Below are positions 19,817 through 26,937 of a stretch of DNA of 32,088 nucleotides, one piece after another. The stretch comes from Ligilactobacillus ubinensis (GTDB lineage: Bacteria > Bacillota > Bacilli > Lactobacillales > Lactobacillaceae), in assembly GCF_024160875.1 (NCBI RefSeq), contig NZ_JAIULA010000029.1:1-32088 (forward strand), read 5' to 3'. The position numbers were made by a program, and so were the translations under genes. Each line of letters starts with the position of its first letter. The stretch's first letter is position 1. The notes under the pieces were generated by a model that was given only the letters and a program-made list of their open reading frames with translations, searched no databases and was not told the DNA's origin.

Positions 19817-20404
19817 TTAGAAATTTAAGGTGATATTATTTTTAGTAATATCAGCCAGTCTTGTTCTAATAATGTCACGTAAATTTTTAGTGAGGAGGTC
19901 ATATGCCAATGCTGAATAATGTAATTCATCCACTTGCAGTAATTGTGCAGGAATATTGGCAAGCATTATTTTGTGCCAGTTTAAGCAAGGAATATCAAGC
20001 CTTTGAGCTAAGTCAAAAGTTGCTTTTGCATAAGCAGCCATCTGTTTGTCTGGACGATGGTCTTGATGTGAAGGGCCTGCAACACCCGGAGTAATTAGGA
20101 TACATTTTTTAGTGCCAATTGTTTGACAGATTTTTTTAAGATTATTGGTATAATCACTTAAACTTGTTTGTTCATCTGCAACATCATTTGTGCCAAAAAA
20201 AATAGTTACTAATGTAGGATCTACTTCTAAAACATCGGCTTGAAGACGGTCGAGTGCATTACGAGTTATATCCCCAGGAACACCACGATTAATAAATTCT
20301 GTTTCTGGAAAATAGTTTTGTAATTTATGTGAGAAGATAGCTGACGGATAACCATCAGTCACTCCTGCGGTGATACTATCACCAAGTAATACGATTCTAT
20401 TCAT
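19817..20404 (-). CDS. SGNH/GDSL-family esterase or lipase
   Basis: A 195-residue SGNH hydrolase. Block I GDSIT holds the nucleophile Ser10, block II has the conserved Gly in RGVPGD, block III is GTND, and block V is DELHYS with the catalytic Asp and His. There is no signal peptide, so a cytoplasmic acyl-ester hydrolase is likely; the substrate is unknown. It is convergent with helD and divergent from coaA, so it is transcribed alone. The initiator ATG is followed directly by the family start NRIVLLGDS. Confidence 0.87.
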   Translation of the reverse strand: MNRIVLLGDSITAGVTDGYPSAIFSHKLQNYFPETEFINRGVPGDITRNALDRLQADVLEVDPTLVTIFFGTNDVADEQTSLSDYTNNLKKICQTIGTKKCILITPGVAGPSHQDHRPDKQMAAYAKATFDLAQRLDIPCLNWHKIMLANIPAQLLQVDELHYSALAYDLLTKNLRDIIRTRLADITKNNITLNF

Positions 20405-20516
20405 TTATTTAACTAACCTTTCTGTAATTCTAAATTTTTCAACTATGAAATGGCACAATATATTGTAACGCAAAAATTTATTTTATGAAAGCAAGAAAGC
20501 GGTTATCTACATATGT

Positions 20517-20522
20517 TATAAT
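20517..20522 (+). promoter_or_regulatory. Extended -10 of the coaA promoter
   Basis: TATAAT preceded by TG at one base distance (TGTTATAAT) lies about 35 nt before the coaA start. No good -35 is visible, as is common for extended -10 promoters. Confidence 0.5.
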
Positions 20523-20556
20523 GTTTAGGTAAATCGAGACAAATTGAGGTAACGTA

Positions 20557-21480
20557 ATGGAAAACCAGTTAAATTACTACAAGATTTTGCGAAACGAATG
20601 GAAGGAGTTTTCTAGAGATCGGATTGTTCCACTGACACAGGGTGAACTAGCTCATATTCTGTCTTTGAATGACCGTATATCCCAAGATGACGTTAAAGAA
20701 GTATATATGCCATTGGTACATTTGATTGGGTTACGCTGGAAAATTCAGCAACAAAAACTAGTTCAACAAGCGCAGTTTCTTGGTAAAAAGCGACCGCAAA
20801 AAGTACCGTTAGTTATTGGAATTGCTGGCTCTGTAGCGGTTGGCAAGAGTACGACAGCACGACTATTAAAGACATTATTAAAAGAAATATATCCAACTAA
20901 AAAAATTCAATTAATTACAACAGACGGTTTTTTATATTCAACAGCAGAGTTAAAAAGACGCCATATTTTAGCTCGCAAGGGATTTCCTGAAAGTTATGAT
21001 ATGGATCGTTTGCTGCATTTTATGGATGATGTAAAAAATAATTTACCAGCTAAAGCACCAGTCTATTCACATAATGTTTACGATATAATAGCTGGCGAAT
21101 ACGAAGTAATTGAAGATGTTGATATTTTAATTGTAGAGGGAATTAATGTTTTACAGTTACCGTCTAATCAGCAGTTATATATTAGCGATTATTTTGATTT
21201 TTCTATTTATGTCGATGCCAAAGAAGAGTTAATTAAGCAATGGTATCTAGAAAGATTTGATATGTTACTGGATATTGCAAAAAAAGATCGCAAAAACTAT
21301 TATTATGGCTATGCAATTGGTGATCGCTCTGCGGCTGATGCCATGGCTTTAGATGTTTGGCAAAAGATAAATCATCCTAATTTACACGAATACATCTTGC
21401 CAACAAGAAATCGAGCTGATTTAATTATGTCAAAAGGGAAAAATCACTTAATAAGCGAACTATATTTGAAAAAATATTAG
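20557..21480 (+). CDS. coaA: Pantothenate kinase, type I
   Basis: A 307-residue type I pantothenate kinase, which phosphorylates pantothenate in the first step of coenzyme A synthesis. The P-loop GSVAVGKST is at residues 91-99, with the family segments TTDGFLY and FPESYD following and LPTRNRADLI near the C-terminus. Full length for CoaA. GAGGT precedes the ATG by about 7 nt. It lies just before guaA, but guaA has its own good promoter in the 106-bp gap. Confidence 0.95.
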   Translation: MENQLNYYKILRNEWKEFSRDRIVPLTQGELAHILSLNDRISQDDVKEVYMPLVHLIGLRWKIQQQKLVQQAQFLGKKRPQKVPLVIGIAGSVAVGKSTTARLLKTLLKEIYPTKKIQLITTDGFLYSTAELKRRHILARKGFPESYDMDRLLHFMDDVKNNLPAKAPVYSHNVYDIIAGEYEVIEDVDILIVEGINVLQLPSNQQLYISDYFDFSIYVDAKEELIKQWYLERFDMLLDIAKKDRKNYYYGYAIGDRSAADAMALDVWQKINHPNLHEYILPTRNRADLIMSKGKNHLISELYLKKY

Positions 21481-21518
21481 AAAAATACTAGAAATGTTTA
21501 GAAGTTGCTCTAAAAAGA

Positions 21519-21547
21519 TTGACCTTATCTATGTTCATCGTTAAAAT
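21519..21547 (+). promoter_or_regulatory. guaA promoter
   Basis: TTGACC (21519-21524), a 17-bp spacer and TAAAAT (21542-21547) form a near-consensus promoter about 40 nt before the guaA start. Confidence 0.7.
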
Positions 21548-21586
21548 GAACTATAGCAAAGCAAATAAATTAATGAGGTGGATATC

Positions 21587-23143
21587 TTGGCTAATGTTGA
21601 TATGCAGGCTTTCGATGAAATTATTGTCTTGGACTTTGGAAGTCAGTATAACCAATTAATCACACGTCGGATTCGCGAATTTGGTGTTTACTCAGAGCTA
21701 TTGTCACACAAACTGACAGCAGCGCAAATTAAGAAGATGGCTCCTAAGGGAATTATCTTTTCAGGTGGACCTAACAGCGTATACGATAAGAATGCATTTG
21801 AAGTTGATCCTGAAATTTTTAATTTAAACATACCTATTTTAGGTATTTGTTATGGAATGCAATTGATGGCATACAATTTACCAGGTGGTAAAGTCGAAAA
21901 TGCATCGAACAAAGAATATGGTAAAGCTGATATTACGGTAAAAGATGACCAGGCTGTTATGTTCAAAGAACTTCCTGCAAATCAAACAGTATGGATGAGC
22001 CATGGAGATTTAGTAACAAAAGCGCCAGATGGTTTTAGTGTTGTAGCGACAAGTGAAAACTGTCCCATTGCTTCAATCTCAAATGATGCCAAGAAATTTT
22101 ATGGCTTACAATTTCACCCAGAAGTGCGTAACACAGAATATGGTAATGATATTTTGCGCCATTTTGCTTTTGATGTCTGTGAGGCTAAAGCAAATTGGTC
22201 AATGGATGATTTCATTAACATGCAAATCGAAAAAATTCGGGCAACAGTTGGCAATCAAAAAGTCTTATTAGGCCTTTCAGGTGGAGTAGATTCTTCAGTT
22301 GTTGGTGTTTTACTACACAAGGCAATTGGTAGTCAATTAACGAGTATTTTTGTTGATCATGGCCTATTGCGTAAAGGCGAAGCAACGCAAGTTATGGATA
22401 GTTTAAGCGGCAAATTTGGTTTAAACATTATTAAAGTTGATGCTAAAGACCGCTTTATGAGCAAGTTAGCTGGTGTTTCAGATCCAGAAAGAAAACGTAA
22501 AATTATTGGTAATGAATTTATCCAAGTTTTCGATGATGAAGCAACAAAACTACAAGGAATTAAGTTCTTAGCTCAAGGAACATTATATACGGATGTGATT
22601 GAATCTGGGACTGATACAGCTCAGACAATTAAGTCACACCATAATGTTGGTGGATTACCTGAAGACATGCAATTCAAGTTAATCGAACCTTTAAATACAT
22701 TATTTAAAGATGAAGTTCGTGAATTGGGTGAAAAGCTAGGCATGCCACATGAATTAGTTTGGCGTCAACCATTCCCAGGTCCTGGTCTAGGAATCAGGGT
22801 TATTGGTGAGATTACAGAAGAAAAATTAACCATTGTTCGTGACTCAGATCTTATTTTACGTGAAGAAGTTGCTAAACATGGGTTAGACAAAGAAATCTGG
22901 CAATACTTTACTGTTCTACCAGGAATTCGTTCTGTTGGTGTTATGGGTGATGGACGCACATATGATTATACAATTGGGATTCGAGCAGTTACCTCCATTG
23001 ATGGCATGACCGCTGATTTTGCACAAATTCCATGGGATGTCTTGCAAGAAATCTCGGTTCGAATTGTTAATGAAGTAGATCACGTTAATCGCGTAGTGTA
23101 TGATATAACGTCTAAGCCACCTGCAACGATTGAATGGGAGTAA
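21587..23143 (+). CDS. guaA: GMP synthase (glutamine-hydrolysing)
   Basis: A 518-residue GMP synthase that aminates XMP to GMP using glutamine and ATP. The class I glutamine amidotransferase domain comes first, with nucleophile Cys88 in GICYGMQ and the His/Glu of FHPEV. The ATP pyrophosphatase domain has the PP-loop GLSGGVDSS, and the C-terminal dimerisation domain ends in PPATIEWE. The start is a TTG at 21587, 6 nt after GAGGTG, giving the expected [20 protein letters not shown] start; a GTG at 21578 lies within the ribosome site. The last codons form the attachment site of a mobile element. The reading frame is kept intact by the inserted copy, so the enzyme should be functional. Confidence 0.96.
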   Translation: MANVDMQAFDEIIVLDFGSQYNQLITRRIREFGVYSELLSHKLTAAQIKKMAPKGIIFSGGPNSVYDKNAFEVDPEIFNLNIPILGICYGMQLMAYNLPGGKVENASNKEYGKADITVKDDQAVMFKELPANQTVWMSHGDLVTKAPDGFSVVATSENCPIASISNDAKKFYGLQFHPEVRNTEYGNDILRHFAFDVCEAKANWSMDDFINMQIEKIRATVGNQKVLLGLSGGVDSSVVGVLLHKAIGSQLTSIFVDHGLLRKGEATQVMDSLSGKFGLNIIKVDAKDRFMSKLAGVSDPERKRKIIGNEFIQVFDDEATKLQGIKFLAQGTLYTDVIESGTDTAQTIKSHHNVGGLPEDMQFKLIEPLNTLFKDEVRELGEKLGMPHELVWRQPFPGPGLGIRVIGEITEEKLTIVRDSDLILREEVAKHGLDKEIWQYFTVLPGIRSVGVMGDGRTYDYTIGIRAVTSIDGMTADFAQIPWDVLQEISVRIVNEVDHVNRVVYDITSKPPATIEWE

Positions 23144-23145
23144 TA
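23128..23145 (+). repeat. attL core (guaA 3' end)
   Basis: Left copy of the 18-bp direct repeat. It covers the final codons Ile-Glu-Trp-Glu and the TAA stop of guaA. The only difference from the right copy is G/A in the third position of the last Glu codon, so both copies encode the same C-terminus. Confidence 0.88.
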
Positions 23146-23157
23146 AATGAACCGTTT

Positions 23158-23192
23158 TAGCTTAGTTAGCAATTGCTTTCTAAGCTATTTTT
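23158..23192 (+). terminator. Terminator-like hairpin just inside the left end
   Basis: TAGCTTAG (23158-23165) and CTAAGCTA (23180-23187) pair over a 14-nt loop and are followed by TTTTT. It would supply guaA with a new terminator after integration and shield the element from guaA transcription. Confidence 0.55.
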
Positions 23193-23196
23193 AAAG

Positions 23197-23219
23197 GAAG
23201 AGCTAACAAAAAGCTAACA
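23197..23219 (+). repeat. Left integrase arm-type sites (candidate)
   Basis: GAAGAGCTAACAA (23197-23209) recurs exactly near the right end (31830-31842), and a second AGCTAACA (23212-23219) follows with an 11-bp period. An inverted GTTAGC lies at 23165-23170. Paired, helically phased direct repeats near both ends fit arm-site binding by the N-terminal domain of Tn916-type integrases. Confidence 0.55.
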
Positions 23220-23252
23220 TTAAAGGAATAAAAAAGAAAGTAGGTGAGGAGA

Positions 23253-23573
23253 ATGGAAAAAGAGAAAGAATCACAAATGATTGTTACAGTCCGAGTAAAG
23301 CAAAAAGCTGCAGACTTGTATAAGGCTATAATGATTGAAAATGATATTACGGTAACTGATGATTTAGTAAGTCACATGATAAAGCAAATCAATCAATATA
23401 TGTTATTAGAAAGTGAGTTACAGATTGATGACAAAAATCTTTCTAAATTAAATGTGCGTGTTGATAGAGATTTGTATAAAAAATATAAAATTAAAATGAC
23501 TTTAAACCATACTACTCCGACAGCAGATATTACTCGTTATGTGATGCATATTATAGAGAGTAAGGGAAAATAA
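23253..23573 (+). CDS. Putative DNA-binding protein, two ribbon-helix-helix-like units
   Basis: A 106-residue protein I do not recognise as a named family. It appears to contain the same unit twice: a short strand (VTVRV near residue 12; LNVRV near 65), then a first helix with a shared D-LYK core, a turn with TVT/TPT, and a second helix ending in MIKQI/VMHII. This is the plan of a ribbon-helix-helix protein such as Arc/CopG, here fused in tandem. A role as element regulator or plasmid-type copy control is inferred. The ATG at 23253 follows AGGTGA (23242-23247). It is the first gene of the element, upstream of the duplicated promoter blocks it might control. Confidence 0.6.
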   Translation: MEKEKESQMIVTVRVKQKAADLYKAIMIENDITVTDDLVSHMIKQINQYMLLESELQIDDKNLSKLNVRVDRDLYKKYKIKMTLNHTTPTADITRYVMHIIESKGK

Positions 23574-23590
23574 AAAATAGTTGGATAAGT

Positions 23591-23619
23591 AAAGCAGAAT
23601 TTAAAAATTCTGCTTTTTT
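23591..23619 (+). terminator. Terminator in control block 1
   Basis: AAGCAGAATTT pairs with AAATTCTGCTT across a short loop, followed by a T run. It ends the transcript of the ribbon-helix-helix gene. Confidence 0.85.
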
Positions 23620-23630
23620 ATTTAGACTTA

Positions 23631-23673
23631 TTGACTTACAAAAGACAATAGTGTATCTTATTAGTAAGGCAAG
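23631..23673 (+). promoter_or_regulatory. Promoter and operator-like sites in control block 1
   Basis: TTGACT (23631-23636), a 17-bp spacer and TATCTT (23654-23659). Two related sites overlap it: CTTACAAAAGACAAT (23635-23649) and CTTATTAGTAAGGCAAG (23657-23673), 22 bp apart, about two helix turns. The second is a CTTA-N4-TAAG palindrome over the -10 and start, a typical repressor position. Confidence 0.7.
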
Positions 23674-23791
23674 AAGTCTTTAAGCCAGAAAAGAGGGTAG
23701 CTAAATATTTCTAGAAGAATTAGAAGAAATTGAAAAAGAGGAAGGGAAAGAAATAAATTTTGAAAACTGGGATAAATTGGAGGAGTTAATT

Positions 23792-24037
23792 ATGAAAAAG
23801 AAAGTTTTTATTGATTTTGAAGGTATAAAAAATGCGAATGAAGACGCAATATTAAGAGCATTTGGAAGGTCAAGTTTAAATCAAAATCAGAAAGAAGAAT
23901 TTTGTTCTTTACTTGATGAAGAAATGAATTATGGTAAAATCAAAATTCTAACTTTAGAAGCTGAAGGGCCGAAGGAATTTATTTTGGGGCAACATGATGG
24001 TGAAGTGAGAGCGTTAATATTCACATATCAGGATTAA
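23792..24037 (+). CDS. Small protein of unknown function
   Basis: An 81-residue acidic protein (MKKKVFIDFEGIKNANED...), not recognised. The ATG at 23792 has an excellent GGAGGAG at 23779-23785. The same frame stays open upstream for 29 further codons to an ATA at 23705, which is preceded by a second ribosome site (GAGGG) shared with control block 2. A longer product with an N-terminal EELEEIEKEE stretch from a rare start is therefore possible. It is transcribed from the block 1 promoter and ended by the block 2 terminator, so it is a single-gene unit. No transmembrane segment or cysteine-rich motif is seen. Confidence 0.65.
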   Translation: MKKKVFIDFEGIKNANEDAILRAFGRSSLNQNQKEEFCSLLDEEMNYGKIKILTLEAEGPKEFILGQHDGEVRALIFTYQD

Positions 24038-24064
24038 TAATTATGAAAAAATAGTTGGATAAGT

Positions 24065-24094
24065 AAAGCAGAATATTTAAATTCTGCTTTTTTT
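24065..24094 (+). terminator. Terminator in control block 2
   Basis: AAAGCAGAAT and ATTCTGCTTT flank a short AT loop and run into TTTT. It ends the transcript of the 81-residue protein gene. Confidence 0.85.
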
Positions 24095-24105
24095 GTTAAA
24101 CCTTA

Positions 24106-24148
24106 TTGACTTACGTAAGGCAATGGTATATCTTATTAGTAAGGCAAT
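24106..24148 (+). promoter_or_regulatory. Promoter and operator-like sites in control block 2
   Basis: TTGACT (24106-24111), 17-bp spacer, TATCTT (24129-24134). The two sites are CTTACGTAAGGCAAT (24110-24124), with a perfect 10-bp palindrome, and CTTATTAGTAAGGCAAT (24132-24148), sharing TAAGGCAAT and spaced 22 bp. This is probably the main promoter of the transfer genes. Confidence 0.72.
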
Positions 24149-24179
24149 AAGCCTTTAAGTTAAGAAGGGAGATAGCTAA

Positions 24180-24242
24180 ATATTTCTAGAGGAATTAGAA
24201 GAAATTGAAAGAGAGGAAGCGAAAATAGAAATTGGAATATAA
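24180..24242 (+). CDS. Possible 20-codon leader peptide with AUA start
   Basis: After AAGGGAG (24165-24171), an 8-nt spacer leads to ATA, then an open frame FLEELEEIEREEAKIEIGI ending in TAA at 24240-24242, which overlaps the ribosome site of the next small gene. The same frame, with conservative changes, follows the block 1 promoter. AUA is a very poor initiator, so this may be a relic of a gene start carried along by the duplication. Confidence 0.25.
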   Translation: MFLEELEEIEREEAKIEIGI

Positions 24243-24253
24243 GGGGGATATTT

Positions 24254-24385
24254 ATGAATTGTAGTGTCATTGAAGAAGTGCATGCAATACCGTTCGTACT
24301 TCGGCCATTGATTGATGACTTTTTTCAAGTTAAAGAAGCTCGAGAACTTAATCGCCTATTGAATGAAAGTATTAAAAAAACTTGA
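24254..24385 (+). CDS. 43-residue protein of unknown function
   Basis: A 43-residue frame (MNCSVIEEVHAIPFVLRPLIDD...) with a strong AAGGGGG (24241-24247) 6 nt before its ATG. Its TGA overlaps the ATG of the next small frame (TGATG), the usual mark of translational coupling. No known family and no membrane segment. The ribosome site and coupling support it as real. Confidence 0.5.
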   Translation: MNCSVIEEVHAIPFVLRPLIDDFFQVKEARELNRLLNESIKKT

Positions 24386-24546
24386 TGGAAATACCAAACC
24401 AGCAAATAGCACTCGCTTATTCCGTAGATGAGGCACTTCAAAGATTTAACAATATCTCAATAGGGAAAAAGATAGTGTTCCGTCATTTATTAGAAAAAAG
24501 AATTTGTAGTTTTATAGCGTTTAATAAAGAATTGTTGAAAAATTAG
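24385..24546 (+). CDS. 53-residue protein of unknown function
   Basis: A 53-residue frame (MEIPNQQIALAYSVDEALQRFNN...) starting within the stop of the 43-residue gene and ending 11 nt before the next ATG, with the AGGAGG of that gene overlapping its end. The basic second half (KRICSFIAFNKELLKN) could be helical. It is not recognised. The tight packing suggests a coupled operon rather than chance. Confidence 0.5.
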   Translation: MEIPNQQIALAYSVDEALQRFNNISIGKKIVFRHLLEKRICSFIAFNKELLKN

Positions 24547-24557
24547 GAGGAATAAAA

Positions 24558-24902
24558 ATGATTAATTTTAAGGATTTAGATGTAGTGGATGTTTTAAGAA
24601 TATATACAATTACTGGTGCTAATTTTAATAGAATGAGTAATATCGCAGTTTCAAAGCGTTGGAGCACAAGAATTGATGAGGAGCGGTTATTAGAAGCTTG
24701 TGAAGAACTAAGTTCACAAACTAATGGTTACACAAACCAATTTGAGTTCATTTGCAACGTGCAAGCGTTTATAGAAAATTCTAAAAATTATGTTCATAAC
24801 AAAAATTGCACAATTCTTTTAAAGGATTTTTTAGATAAAGAGAAAAAAATCTATATTAATTCTTATGTATATAACAAGCCTGAAGAAAATGAGGAGGAAT
24901 AA
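24558..24902 (+). CDS. 114-residue protein of unknown function
   Basis: A soluble 114-residue protein (MINFKDLDVVDVLRIYTITG...) with an acidic tail (EENEEE). The ATG follows AGGAGG at 24545-24550. Its TAA is at 24900-24902, 1 nt before the ATG of the next membrane protein, and its own tail codons carry the GAGGAGGA ribosome site of that gene. No family recognised. Its place ahead of the membrane protein cluster suggests a role in transfer or maintenance of the element. Confidence 0.7.
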   Translation: MINFKDLDVVDVLRIYTITGANFNRMSNIAVSKRWSTRIDEERLLEACEELSSQTNGYTNQFEFICNVQAFIENSKNYVHNKNCTILLKDFLDKEKKIYINSYVYNKPEENEEE

Positions 24903-24903
24903 T

Positions 24904-25122
24904 ATGAAGAACATCTATCGCTCGTTTAGTTGGATTATGCTTGTCGGGATTTCTCTCTTTTCCGGTTTCACCGCTAACATTGATAAGCACTATCATTGGG
25001 AGTCTTATTCTCCTTACCTAAGTGTAAAAACATTTTTGTTATTAGCTTTGGTGCTACTGTTATTAAGTTTGCCAGAGATTATCATTTCATTTGTTGAAAG
25101 AAGGAAGAAGCAATATGGATAA
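24904..25122 (+). CDS. Small membrane protein, two transmembrane helices
   Basis: A 72-residue protein with two hydrophobic stretches (about residues 9-22 and 42-60) and a basic C-terminal tail (ERRKKQYG). The true start is the ATG at 24904 behind GAGGAGGA; the longer frame from 24865 lies within the preceding gene. It overlaps the next gene by 8 nt. It is the first of three small membrane proteins stacked before the FtsK-like ATPase, reminiscent in layout of small spread or channel proteins near DNA translocases; the function is inferred only. Confidence 0.7.
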   Translation: MKNIYRSFSWIMLVGISLFSGFTANIDKHYHWESYSPYLSVKTFLLLALVLLLLSLPEIIISFVERRKKQYG

Positions 25123-25285
25123 TACATTTAATAAAATTAAGAAAATAATCTATATAATTTTGATGGTTATTTCGTTTGTCTTTTCAATTGTTTTTAGAGA
25201 TGGATATTTACTAACAATTAGTAGTTTGCTAGCAATTTTGAATGTTTATTTTTGGTTAGAAAAAAAATACTTAAGGGGGAATTAA
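25115..25285 (+). CDS. Small membrane protein, two transmembrane helices
   Basis: A 56-residue protein with a basic N-terminus (NKIKK) and two hydrophobic segments (about residues 11-28 and 31-47), ending EKKYLRGN. The ATG at 25115 lies inside the end of the preceding gene and follows AAGGAAG (25101-25107). Coupled with its neighbours. No family recognised. Confidence 0.68.
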   Translation: MDNTFNKIKKIIYIILMVISFVFSIVFRDGYLLTISSLLAILNVYFWLEKKYLRGN

Positions 25286-25288
25286 TGA

Positions 25289-25510
25289 ATGCTCGATTTT
25301 GTGATATTGATGGTTGATTTTATAAGACACAATGTTTTGCCTATTTTAATCGGTATAGTCTTTGTTATGGGACTTGCTGCGAAAGATAACTTGTTAGTTG
25401 CAGGACCGTTATATTTTGTATTTGCATTACTGGTATTGGTCTATTTTTATAAAACAAGTAAAAGCTTTATCTTAAATTTAATTGATATATTCAGAGGAAA
25501 TAGAAAATGA
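25289..25510 (+). CDS. Small membrane protein, two transmembrane helices
   Basis: A 73-residue protein with two hydrophobic segments (about residues 15-30 and 36-53) and a basic C-terminal end (FRGNRK). AAGGGGG at 25273-25279 precedes the ATG. Its stop overlaps the start of the FtsK-like ATPase by 4 nt (ATGA). The strict coupling suggests it is made in step with the ATPase and may sit beside it in the membrane. Confidence 0.7.
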   Translation: MLDFVILMVDFIRHNVLPILIGIVFVMGLAAKDNLLVAGPLYFVFALLVLVYFYKTSKSFILNLIDIFRGNRK

Positions 25511-26832
25511 TAGGGTTCTTCTATGATTTAAAAAATAAGAGAGAGCAAAATCCAATTGTAATTTCTCTAAATGAGCGGAGTAATTACTTAGACTATCCTT
25601 TATACATTAGGATAATTACCTCTATCTTTATAGTGTTTATTATTTTCTTTTTTACTTTTGCTGTAGTGAGCGATAACTTATATATCTTACTTTTTGATGT
25701 AATCGTTAGCTTATTTTTAATAAAAAAAATTATTTATTTTAAAAAGTCATTGGAAGATTTTTGTTATAAACAGTTTTATTTCGAAATTCTATTACTTCAA
25801 TTTTTGGAGGATATAAAAGACCTTGAATTATCTTTTGTGTATCAGCTTGAAGAGGATGGGACTGTGCTTCATATTGTTGCGAACAAAGGCGTGACAAATA
25901 TAGAAAAGCACGAAAATTTAGAAAAAGGCTTAAGCTCTGTGTTGAATTTGCCATTTAAAAAAAAGACAGTCGGCAATTCAGTAATTAATTATTTCTTTGA
26001 GATTCAAAAACCAAAGAGATTAGTTGTAAAGGCTAAAGAAAAACTTGAATTTACTGATAAGATGGATATTGACTTAGGGTATGGAATCGTTTATAACCCT
26101 GTGAGAACACCGCATGTACTAATAGGAGGTGGAACAGGTTCAGGAAAAACAATTTTTATTTCTTTTTTCTTGATCGAGCTTATGAAAAGGCATTCAACTG
26201 TTTACATTTGTGATCCTAAAAATAGTGACTTAGGAAATCTTTCGCATTATCTTGATGACCATGTGGCTGTAACACCAAATAATATTGCTAGAGTTACTAG
26301 GTTGGCAGTTGAAGAAATGAAAAAGCGGTATTCAATAATGAACGACCCTATGAATTTTAAATATGGTTCAAATTTTGTTGACCATGGTTTTAATTCTTTA
26401 TGGTTAATTTTTGACGAAATGGGGGCTTTCCAAGCTAGTGCTACAGACAAAGAGGGTAAAAAGATTGTAGATGAAGTTATGTCAAATATTAAACATATAA
26501 TTTTATTAGGAAGACAAGCCGGGTGTTTCATTTTAGTTGCAGCCCAGCAAATGAGTGCCTCATCAGCCTTGAGTACGGATTTGCGTGATAATCTCGGTTT
26601 AAGAATAGCACTCGGAAATAACAGCCCAGATGGATTAAGAATGATTTTTAACACGCACATGCCAGCTTCGTTACCTGATGTAAGTGTGAAAGGTTCTGGC
26701 TTAATCTATGTTGAATCTACTGGAAAAATGGAGGCAGAATATTGGGAAGCACCTTTCGTTGATACCACTAGTTTTAATTTCATTGAGGAGCTGTTGAAAT
26801 ATAAAACAGCAGATAAGTATGGTTTGGAATAA
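25507..26832 (+). CDS. FtsK/SpoIIIE-like DNA translocase (TcpA-type coupling protein)
   Basis: A 441-residue membrane-anchored ATPase. Two hydrophobic helices (about residues 33-75) are followed by a cytoplasmic motor with Walker A GGGTGSGKT (207-215) and Walker B LWLIFDE (298-304). A later segment, LGRQAGCFILVAAQQ, matches the FtsK-type motor. Length and layout fit TcpA/Orf21-type coupling proteins of Tn916-like and mobilizable elements, which bring relaxosome DNA to a transfer channel. There is no FtsK gamma domain, and the protein is far shorter than cell-division FtsK. It is last in the coupled gene run from 24254 and is followed by a hairpin terminator. Confidence 0.85.
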   Translation: MIGFFYDLKNKREQNPIVISLNERSNYLDYPLYIRIITSIFIVFIIFFFTFAVVSDNLYILLFDVIVSLFLIKKIIYFKKSLEDFCYKQFYFEILLLQFLEDIKDLELSFVYQLEEDGTVLHIVANKGVTNIEKHENLEKGLSSVLNLPFKKKTVGNSVINYFFEIQKPKRLVVKAKEKLEFTDKMDIDLGYGIVYNPVRTPHVLIGGGTGSGKTIFISFFLIELMKRHSTVYICDPKNSDLGNLSHYLDDHVAVTPNNIARVTRLAVEEMKKRYSIMNDPMNFKYGSNFVDHGFNSLWLIFDEMGAFQASATDKEGKKIVDEVMSNIKHIILLGRQAGCFILVAAQQMSASSALSTDLRDNLGLRIALGNNSPDGLRMIFNTHMPASLPDVSVKGSGLIYVESTGKMEAEYWEAPFVDTTSFNFIEELLKYKTADKYGLE

Positions 26833-26841
26833 CGATATTAA

Positions 26842-26910
26842 CGATATTTAAATAAAACTTGTTTTTTGTTTTATTTAAATATTGTTGCAATCAGCTTGCT
26901 GATTAAAAAA
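26842..26910 (+). terminator. Two hairpins after the FtsK-like gene
   Basis: ATTTAAATAAAAC pairs with a complementary GTTTTATTTAAAT arm across a T-rich loop (about 26848-26880). A second perfect stem, AATCAGC and GCTGATT, spans 26889-26904 before AAAAAA. The first may terminate or attenuate the long transcript; the second lies in the leader of the next gene. Confidence 0.5.
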
Positions 26911-26937
26911 TAAATTTTGAAAGAGGTAATATATAAT

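Larger units (their letters stand above)
23572..23748 (+). repeat. Duplicated control block, copy 1
   Basis: About 177 bp that recur at 24046-24223, with an offset of 474 bp. Contents in order: terminator hairpin, promoter, paired palindromic sites, a small hairpin at the transcript start, a ribosome site and the first codons of a peptide. The two copies differ at scattered positions, including paired changes that keep hairpins. Confidence 0.85.
24046..24223 (+). repeat. Duplicated control block, copy 2
   Basis: Second copy of the block at 23572-23748. It drives the following long gene set, including the FtsK-like ATPase. Its operators are the better preserved pair. Confidence 0.85.

Noticed and set aside
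19903-20094. 63-codon plus-strand frame inside the SGNH esterase gene, with GAGGAGG before an ATG
   Set aside because: The ribosome-like site is attractive, but the esterase on the other strand has all catalytic blocks across this stretch and the small frame has no family signal.
23777-23791. TTG start for the 81-residue element protein
   Set aside because: The TTG lies within the GGAGGAG ribosome site that serves the ATG at 23792.
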